20,232 bases of DNA from a virus. The notes beneath the pieces were generated by a model that worked only from the letters and a program-made list of their open reading frames with translations, did not search any database and had not been told where the DNA came from. The position numbers and the translations under genes are program-made. Of this stretch, positions 15,031 to 20,232 are shown one piece after another. Each line of letters opens with the position of its first letter. Within the stretch, counting starts at the first letter, position 1. Location of the stretch: positions 1 to 20,232 of IMG/VR virus record IMGVR_UViG_3300030107_002164. One strand, given 5' to 3'.

Positions 15031-15467
15031 TGGCTGTTACTTTTACAAATAATTTTAAAAACATACTCGATAAATTGCAAAGTATATTGAGAGAAGAATT
15101 TGGTAATACTTTGCCTGTATATGTAGGCGAAGATAATAAAAAGGCTGGTAGTCAGTATCTAAGACTTGACCCAGTAGGTAGTGAATTAATTGAATATAAT
15201 GTTAATGCTGAACTTCGTGAGTTTACGATTAATTTCTTTTTGTATTTCGGTGACAAATCTGATAGCAGAACGAAATTGGATGCTGTATTACGATTGGTTT
15301 CGAGGATTGAAGCACTTATTCACGATAATGTTTCTTTGACACTATCTGATTCATCAAGTTTATTTAACAACAGATTTGAAACTACAACATTGGATGCAAT
15401 AGAGGATTCAGAGAATTATGTCGTTCAACTTGTGTTTCAAGGACAACATTTAGGAAATTTAGGATGA
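15030..15467 (+). CDS. putative tail terminator protein
   Basis: This 145-aa protein probably caps the tail tube and joins it to the head. Length and order (after the connector, before the tail tube) fit gpU / tail-terminator-type proteins. Features are an N-terminal helix (NNFKNILDKLQSILREEFG), then strands with PVYVGED and LREFTINFFLYFG, and a helix with LDAVLRLVSRIEALI. A final strand carries YVVQLVFQGQHL. This alpha-beta course is typical of the fold. The start overlaps the upstream stop (TAATG), and the end overlaps the next gene as ATGA. Confidence 0.65.
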   Translation: MAVTFTNNFKNILDKLQSILREEFGNTLPVYVGEDNKKAGSQYLRLDPVGSELIEYNVNAELREFTINFFLYFGDKSDSRTKLDAVLRLVSRIEALIHDNVSLTLSDSSSLFNNRFETTTLDAIEDSENYVVQLVFQGQHLGNLG

Positions 15468-15649
15468 AGATAAAATTAAGAAAAATAAACACTAACCTAC
15501 CAAACTGTTGGAAACAATGTGGGGTTAGTTTGAAAGATTGGAAAAATTTTAAGTCGGGCAAAGAAATTGAAGTCAATGAGTTACCTGACTTTATTAAGCA
15601 TTTAGTAGAAATATCTACTGAGATAAAAAAAGTAAAAGGAGATAAATAA
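15464..15649 (+). CDS. 61-aa hypothetical protein, tail module
   Basis: This small basic protein contains INTNLPNCWKQCGVSLKDWK and then KSGKEIEVNELPDFIKHLVE. It lies between tail terminator and tail tube genes, overlapping both (ATGA and TAATG). The conserved place suggests a minor tail or assembly factor. No domain or membrane segment is seen, and no family is recognised. Confidence 0.55.
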   Translation: MKIKLRKINTNLPNCWKQCGVSLKDWKNFKSGKEIEVNELPDFIKHLVEISTEIKKVKGDK

Positions 15650-16650
15650 TGGCAACAGTAGCACACGCATTTTCGCCAAAAGAGTTTAAATGCTTTATTA
15701 TATCTGATGCAACTAACGCTGGGAGTTCAGGGATTCATGCCAGTAATATGTTACAATTAGATGTTGATTCAGTATCATACCCATCACTTAATGTTAATCA
15801 GGTGTTAGATGTTAGAAGTGGTGTTGGTAATACTTTTAAGGATGAAGATTTTTTTCAGGACAATAAGATGAGAGTAGTAGAATTAAGCCTGTCAGGTACT
15901 TTGCATGATGATGTTGGACATAGACTATTAATAGCTAACATTTGTGGAGCAGCACAAGCTGATGATACTAATCAGACTATTGCAAGTGGTCATAAAATAG
16001 TAGCACAAAAGTATGGTGCAGCAGTAACAAATAACGCTTCTTCGCTAACTGTTGTAATACAACCTTCTGATGTTTCAAATCAAACAGGATTAGAATTTGC
16101 AGGAATGGTTGTCACTAATTTAAGCATATCAGCAGATACTGGAACTGAAGGTGGTAGATATAAATTTTCAGCAACTTTACAATCGGGGAAAACTCCTGAC
16201 TTAGCTTCCACAGCAGCAGCAGGTAGTACTGTTTATGCTAATACTACAGGAACAACTTTAGCTTCTGCGAGTGGAGTAAAAGTTTATGCTCTTGATGCTG
16301 CTTTAAATAGTTTTACTACTACAATAGATTATCCTGCTGTTTTTTCAGGTATTACAAGTACAGGATATGATGTAGTAAGTAGGGGTGCAGAATGTTCAGT
16401 AACACATGATTGTCAAGTTAAATATGATGGAAATACTAAAGGTTTAGTTAATTCTTTTGATACACAAACATCTGCAAACGCTGAAAACACTTTTATTATT
16501 ACTAATAACGGAAAGTTTGGCATAGATACAGCTAATGGTGTATTAACAAATGTTGCTTATTCAGAAGGTGATATAATGATGCTTGATGTTTCGATTAAAG
16601 CTGTCGATGATGGAACTGACGAATTACTTATAATAGATTTATCTGATTAA
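15649..16650 (+). CDS. major tail tube protein
   Basis: This 333-aa protein probably polymerises into the tail tube. Evidence is its position between terminator and chaperones, and a beta-rich sequence. HAFSPKEFKCFIISDA opens the protein, VVELSLSGTLHDDVGHRL (about 76-93) gives a typical helix-strand turn, and EFAGMVVTNLSISADTGTEG (about 149-168) resembles the 'l..lsis...g.~~~~v~~~g' strand pair of many tube proteins. The second half (VSRGAECSVTHDCQVKYDG) repeats that strand style, suggesting a two-domain tube subunit. It is larger than the common 150-250 residues. AGGAG lies 9 nt before the ATG. Confidence 0.75.
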   Translation: MATVAHAFSPKEFKCFIISDATNAGSSGIHASNMLQLDVDSVSYPSLNVNQVLDVRSGVGNTFKDEDFFQDNKMRVVELSLSGTLHDDVGHRLLIANICGAAQADDTNQTIASGHKIVAQKYGAAVTNNASSLTVVIQPSDVSNQTGLEFAGMVVTNLSISADTGTEGGRYKFSATLQSGKTPDLASTAAAGSTVYANTTGTTLASASGVKVYALDAALNSFTTTIDYPAVFSGITSTGYDVVSRGAECSVTHDCQVKYDGNTKGLVNSFDTQTSANAENTFIITNNGKFGIDTANGVLTNVAYSEGDIMMLDVSIKAVDDGTDELLIIDLSD

Positions 16651-16651
16651 T

Positions 16652-16912
16652 ATGATAAAAACCCTTAGCACAAAAAAAGAAGTGACATTAAAAGAGATGT
16701 CAATAGATGACATGGATTTTTGTAATGACTTACAACACATTTGTCAAGAACCTGATGGTGGTATTTCTATTTATGGATTAAATAAATCTAATACTGCATG
16801 GATTAGACGAGGTGTTGAAGAAAGTGATGATAAATTCATTAAAGCACTTACGGAAACTGAAAAGATAGAGTTAGTTGCCTTAGTTAAAGAACATAATACT
16901 TTGGGGGAGTAG
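16652..16912 (+). CDS. tail assembly chaperone, short frame (gpG-like)
   Basis: This 86-aa soluble protein lies between tail tube and tape measure, the standard site of the lambda G-like chaperone that coats the tape measure during tail assembly. The N-terminus KKEVTLKEMSIDDMDF is typical of such proteins. The gene ends in a slippery T-TTG-GGG heptamer (16900-16906) just before TAG. A -1 slip there would fuse the first 85 residues to the following frame, giving a 231-aa product. The unslipped 86-aa form should be the major product. The start is one base after the tube stop codon. Confidence 0.75.
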   Translation: MIKTLSTKKEVTLKEMSIDDMDFCNDLQHICQEPDGGISIYGLNKSNTAWIRRGVEESDDKFIKALTETEKIELVALVKEHNTLGE

Positions 16913-16954
16913 CAAGTGTTGAATTGGCGATGAATGTTCATTTGTCGTCAATTT
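16900..16954 (+). promoter_or_regulatory. -1 frameshift signal: slippery heptamer plus stem-loop
   Basis: TTTGGGG (16900-16906) fits X-XXY-YYZ in the zero frame (T TTG GGG). The -1 frame is open from 16897 onward, with a stop at 16894-16896, so the slip must occur in a 16-base interval containing the heptamer. A downstream stem pairs 16921-16935 with 16940-16954: 15 uninterrupted pairs, four of them G-U, with loop GTTC. The spacer is 14 nt, longer than the usual 5-9. The stem also buries the ATG at 16930. Confidence 0.7.
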
Positions 16955-17346
16955 GTAATGGTTGTAGTTATCACGAGTTTCCCTACAAGGCAACTCCACC
17001 AATTTCAGGTCAAGGGGAAAAGTTATTTAAATCTAAGGATGATGTCAATGTTATCATAGGACAGCTAATCGATGAAGCAGAAGAATGGAATAAAAAGGGA
17101 AAGAATTTTGATGTCGCTCTTAGCGTTACCAAACAGCTTCCCTTTTTTTGTTGTTCAAATATAATTTTAAACAAAGAAAGTCAAAAAGCAATACAAAGAT
17201 ATGTATATTGTAATGAAACAGGAACACAAGCATATAATGGTTCGTATGGTGAGCAACCTTATAAATGGTTGCAACAATACTTTATTCTCAAACAAGCATT
17301 TGCTCAAAAAGAAAAGGCACAGATAGATGGCAGAAGGAAAGATTAG
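16924..17346 (+). CDS. tail assembly chaperone, frameshifted extension (gpGT-like)
   Basis: This frame (coding from 16906 when reached by slippage) encodes the T-like part of a G-T fusion. It has NVHLSSICNGCSYHEF, a Cys/His-containing start, then an alpha-helical region (VNVIIGQLIDEAEEWNKKGK) and ends in basic Q/K-rich sequence. No good ribosome-binding site precedes TTG 16924 or ATG 16930, and the ATG is inside the predicted stem, so separate initiation is unlikely. In lambda-type phages the T part binds the tail tube protein while G binds the tape measure. It overlaps the tape measure gene by 20 bases. The alternative is an independent small tail protein. Confidence 0.65.
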   Translation: MAMNVHLSSICNGCSYHEFPYKATPPISGQGEKLFKSKDDVNVIIGQLIDEAEEWNKKGKNFDVALSVTKQLPFFCCSNIILNKESQKAIQRYVYCNETGTQAYNGSYGEQPYKWLQQYFILKQAFAQKEKAQIDGRRKD

Positions 17347-19273
17347 AGTAAAGTTTGATGCTCAAGGTGACAAAGGCTTAATTGAAGCAATACGCAGACT
17401 TAATAAAGAAACTAAAAAATTAGGCGTTGAAACCAAGAAGTATAAAAGAAATGTAAAAGAAGCAGAAAAAGAACAAGATAAACAAAGGAAAACTACTCGT
17501 AATTTAGCAGGTACTTTTTCTACTTTACGTTCTAAAATGCTACTTAGTGCATTTGCTGTAAAGCAATTTGCTGACCCATTTATTAATTTAGCTCGTAAAT
17601 CTATTATGGTTGCTGCAAACTTTGAAGCTTTAGAAACAAGATTAGTTTCTATGACAGGTTCTACAAGAACAGCATCAGAAATGATGAAAGAATTTAGAGA
17701 TATTGCTGCAACTACTCCTTTTGCAGTTCAAGATGTTGTTGAAGCTGGTGTGCAATTAAGAGCTTTTGGTGTTGATGCACAAGAAATGATTAAACCTGTT
17801 ACTGACCTTGCTGCATTTATGGGAACAACTGCAACAGAAGCTGCAAGTGCATTAGGTCGTGCTTTTGCAGGTGGTGCAGGTGCAGCAGATATACTTAGAG
17901 AGCGTGGTATTTTACAGCTAATTAAAGATACACAGGGTATTACAGATTTATCTAAGACAACATTACCTGAGTTTAGAGAAGCATTAGAAAAAGCTTTAAT
18001 TGACCCAGTAGCAGGTATAGCAGGTGCTACTGACAAATTATCTGAAACAACTATTGGTGCATTTTCTAATATGCAGGATGCTTTAGATAATTTTCTTGCT
18101 GAATCTGCTGAAATAAGTGGTTTAAAAGATTCTATAACAGAGTTAGCAGAGAGTACTACTGAATTACTTAATTCTACTACATCTGAAAAAATTGAAAGAT
18201 TTTCTAATTTAGCTAAGATTACTGTAAAACTTGCTCTTGGAATGGCAACAGGTGGCTCAACATTAGCAGTAGGGTTTAAAGATTTAAGAAAAAATATAGA
18301 TGATTTTTTTAATACTCCTATTACAGGAGCAACAAAAGAACAAGAAGAAGCTCTTAAAAATCAACAAAAACAAATAGCAGTATATTCTAATAGAGTAATT
18401 ACTAACTATAAGCAACAAGAAACAGCAGTAAAAGATGTAAATAAAGCTATAGATGATTTATTTGAATCTGATGAAGCCTTAATCCCTATGTATATAACAA
18501 GAGAAGAACTTCTTAAAGCTACTACAGAGAGAATAAAAGAATTAGATATAGAAATGTTAAGAAATGTTGCATCTTCTACAATGTTATCTGAAGTTTTTGG
18601 TGAACTATCTGCAAAAGATAGAGAATTAAATTCTGAATTATTATTAACGTCTGTTGCAATAAATACAATAGGTGAATCGACTAAGCATAATATACCACTA
18701 ATAGAACAATTAGGAGCTTCTTTAAGTACTAATGCGACAATTACCAAAGAAGGTGTTGATGAAATGAGTAGATATATACAAAGCTCTATTTCAATGGGAA
18801 GGAGTATTAATCATGTAGGTAAAGCAGCATCTACTGCTGCTCAACATTTTATTGTTAGTAAAGTACAAGAAGGTGTAGCTTCTTATATAGCTGATTTTTT
18901 AAAAACAACTCCGTTGCCAGTATTTATATCTGCACCATTAGCAGTTGCAGGTGGAGCTGCGTTTGGAAGTGCGATGCAGCAAACTATTGATAGCGTTGCT
19001 AAATTTAAAACAGGTGGATTAGTTGGTGGTAAACGACACTCACAGGGTGGAACTATAATTGAAGCAGAACGAGGTGAATTTGTTATGAGCCGAAATGCTG
19101 TGTCTGCTATTGGTGTTGAGAATTTAAATAAAATGAATGAAGGACAAGGTGGTACTAATAATATAAGTATAAATATAAATGGTGGTATGATAAGTCCTGA
19201 TTTCGTAGAAAACGAATTAGCAGAATCTATTAGAGAAGCAGTAAGGCGAGGTGCAGACTTTGGCATTTCTTAA
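17327..19273 (+). CDS. tape measure protein
   Basis: This 648-aa protein sets tail length and later helps DNA entry. It starts with a basic coiled coil (about 20-58). A domain at about 95-200 follows, containing MTGSTRTASEMMKEF, FAVQDVVEAGVQLRAFGV and ALGRAFAGGAGAADILRERG, the usual N-terminal block of siphovirus tape measures. Long helices fill 200-500. A hydrophobic stretch at about 529-548 (PLPVFISAPLAVAGGAAFGS) may insert in the host membrane. The C-terminus has the common FKTGGLVGGKRHSQGG and AERGEFVMSRNAV motifs. At roughly 0.15 nm per residue the tail would be near 100 nm, an inference. It begins inside the chaperone gene and overlaps the next gene. Confidence 0.93.
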   Translation: MAEGKIRVKFDAQGDKGLIEAIRRLNKETKKLGVETKKYKRNVKEAEKEQDKQRKTTRNLAGTFSTLRSKMLLSAFAVKQFADPFINLARKSIMVAANFEALETRLVSMTGSTRTASEMMKEFRDIAATTPFAVQDVVEAGVQLRAFGVDAQEMIKPVTDLAAFMGTTATEAASALGRAFAGGAGAADILRERGILQLIKDTQGITDLSKTTLPEFREALEKALIDPVAGIAGATDKLSETTIGAFSNMQDALDNFLAESAEISGLKDSITELAESTTELLNSTTSEKIERFSNLAKITVKLALGMATGGSTLAVGFKDLRKNIDDFFNTPITGATKEQEEALKNQQKQIAVYSNRVITNYKQQETAVKDVNKAIDDLFESDEALIPMYITREELLKATTERIKELDIEMLRNVASSTMLSEVFGELSAKDRELNSELLLTSVAINTIGESTKHNIPLIEQLGASLSTNATITKEGVDEMSRYIQSSISMGRSINHVGKAASTAAQHFIVSKVQEGVASYIADFLKTTPLPVFISAPLAVAGGAAFGSAMQQTIDSVAKFKTGGLVGGKRHSQGGTIIEAERGEFVMSRNAVSAIGVENLNKMNEGQGGTNNISININGGMISPDFVENELAESIREAVRRGADFGIS

Positions 19274-20232
19274 TGACATAAAGAGTAAACATTTATCTAA
19301 TTTTGTATTAGTTACTATTAGCCAAAACACTCCTATGGACATTCCTTTAGGTACTTGCGTTTTTGGAGATATAAATAATCCTCAATCATTAGAAACTTCT
19401 TTTGAAGCTTGTCAAAATCAATATGGAGGATTATGGACACCTTACTCAAGACCTATATCATATAGGATTTCTACAAAAAACATTACTTTTGACGGAGAAT
19501 ATTACAAACCAGTATTACTTAATATCCCTTCGATTTCTGAATCTTTGGATATAGAACAACGAAAATACAAAATATCGTCTGTAAGCCTAAGTATAAGTGA
19601 TTACGAGCATAATGGTATAAGGTTTTCTGATACTTTAAACACTATAATTAATAGTGAGGTAAATATTTATTTTTCATCACCATCGTGTTCGAATTTAGAC
19701 GATTGTTATTTAGCTGGAACATATATTGTTCGCTCATTTTCTCAAGATGAAGATAAAGTTAATTTAAATTGTGAAGATATATCTCAAGATAAATTACATA
19801 AAGATTTGCCTTTACAGAGCTTACCTGATTCTGAAGGTATTTTAGAAAAGTATAGAAATAAACCTATACCAATGGTTTTTGGTTATGTAGATAGAAGCCC
19901 TTGTGTATTAAATACATTGGGAGTAGAAAGATTAATTGTTTCTGACTACAATCCTGATGACAACTTTGCTTATAGTAGTGAACAGATTTCTATAGGAGGT
20001 GGTACTGATTATCAAAATTCTCCTTTATATATATATGAAAATGAAGCTTATGTTAATATTGCAAATAAAAAACCTGATTCAAACTCACAACAGTTAAGTA
20101 ATAATGGAACAGATAATTTTACAGAAGATACAGGTTTTATTACCTTAGAATCCAATATCGAAGGTAATGATACAATTAATGAAAATTTAAGGATTATCTC
20201 AGTTAGAAAACCTTCATCAATCGCTTCTTTGC
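19260..20232 (+). CDS. tail tip / hub protein (partial, runs off window)
   Basis: The frame stays open for 324 codons to the window end. It probably starts at TTG 19260, 14 bases before the tape measure stop ends: GAGG (19248-19251) lies 8 nt upstream and the reading MAFLNDIKSKHLSNFVLV is protein-like. The first in-frame ATG is at 19335. Visible parts are a beta-rich start with YRISTKNITFDGEYYKPVL, then SLDIEQRKYKISSVSLSISD and a VNIYFSSPSC motif. GTYIVRSFSQDEDKVNLNCE and YRNKPIPMVFGYVDRSP follow. This course resembles the distal-tail and hub-type proteins next to tape measures in siphoviruses. Exact class is uncertain because the end is missing. Confidence 0.6.
   Translation, partial: MAFLNDIKSKHLSNFVLVTISQNTPMDIPLGTCVFGDINNPQSLETSFEACQNQYGGLWTPYSRPISYRISTKNITFDGEYYKPVLLNIPSISESLDIEQRKYKISSVSLSISDYEHNGIRFSDTLNTIINSEVNIYFSSPSCSNLDDCYLAGTYIVRSFSQDEDKVNLNCEDISQDKLHKDLPLQSLPDSEGILEKYRNKPIPMVFGYVDRSPCVLNTLGVERLIVSDYNPDDNFAYSSEQISIGGGTDYQNSPLYIYENEAYVNIANKKPDSNSQQLSNNGTDNFTEDTGFITLESNIEGNDTINENLRIISVRKPSSIASL

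Noticed and set aside
17728-19266. Three leftward frames opposite the tape measure gene
   Set aside because: The tape measure assignment is strong; these have low-complexity Ser/Ala/Ile composition and no ribosome-binding sites.
1-20232. tRNA genes, CRISPR arrays, insertion sequences, integrase or attachment sites
   Set aside because: Looked for by eye on both strands; no cloverleaf, regularly spaced repeats, transposase or recombinase motifs were seen.

Overview
The window is part of an AT-rich tailed double-stranded DNA phage genome with siphovirus architecture: portal, HK97-fold capsid, tail terminator, tail tube, frameshifted tail chaperones and a tape measure. Gene packing is very tight (TAATG and ATGA stop/start overlaps almost throughout), Shine-Dalgarno sites are of the bacterial AGGAGG/AAGGAG type, and codon use is A/T-rich. 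No integrase, repressor, tRNA or host gene is visible. Marine bacterioplankton phage is the best guess from general resemblance of the small proteins and fibre motifs, but the host cannot be named from the sequence.

Layout. Bases 1-365 are non-coding. They hold a GC-rich island with a small hairpin and short repeats (ACCCATTT, AATGTCT), next to the end of a gene that looks like the small terminase. Bases 366-4983 form a leftward packaging and neck module, transcribed from about 5000 toward 366: large terminase, portal, a 74-aa protein, a gp10-like or tail-completion-like protein, a short MuF-like Cys-rich protein, and the putative small terminase last. A short divergent control region (about 4984-5090) contains a 35-bp near-perfect palindrome. 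Everything to its right is rightward: scaffold and major capsid protein (5091-6522), ended by a strong hairpin terminator.

After the terminator comes an accessory block (6599-8976). It has lysine-rich microproteins, a GH108-type endolysin, two membrane-anchored coiled-coil proteins of holin-like topology and several unknown small proteins. Adhesion or fibre genes follow (8983-12238). Virion assembly genes then resume: a structural protein (12249-13769), a composite head-tail connector (13771-15030), tail terminator, a 61-aa protein, tail tube, chaperone pair, tape measure, and the start of a tail-tip or hub gene that runs off the window end.

How it works together. The two terminases, portal, scaffold and capsid build and fill the head. 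The MuF-like, gp10-like and connector proteins form the neck. The tube, chaperones, tape measure and hub build the tail. The fibre-like proteins probably bind the host, and the endolysin with the membrane proteins releases progeny. Notable points are a textbook -1 frameshift signal with a 15-bp downstream stem-loop in the tail chaperones, the packaging module inverted relative to the capsid genes with the small terminase at its distal end, lysis and fibre genes placed between capsid and connector, and one 60-residue domain shared by two adjacent structural genes.
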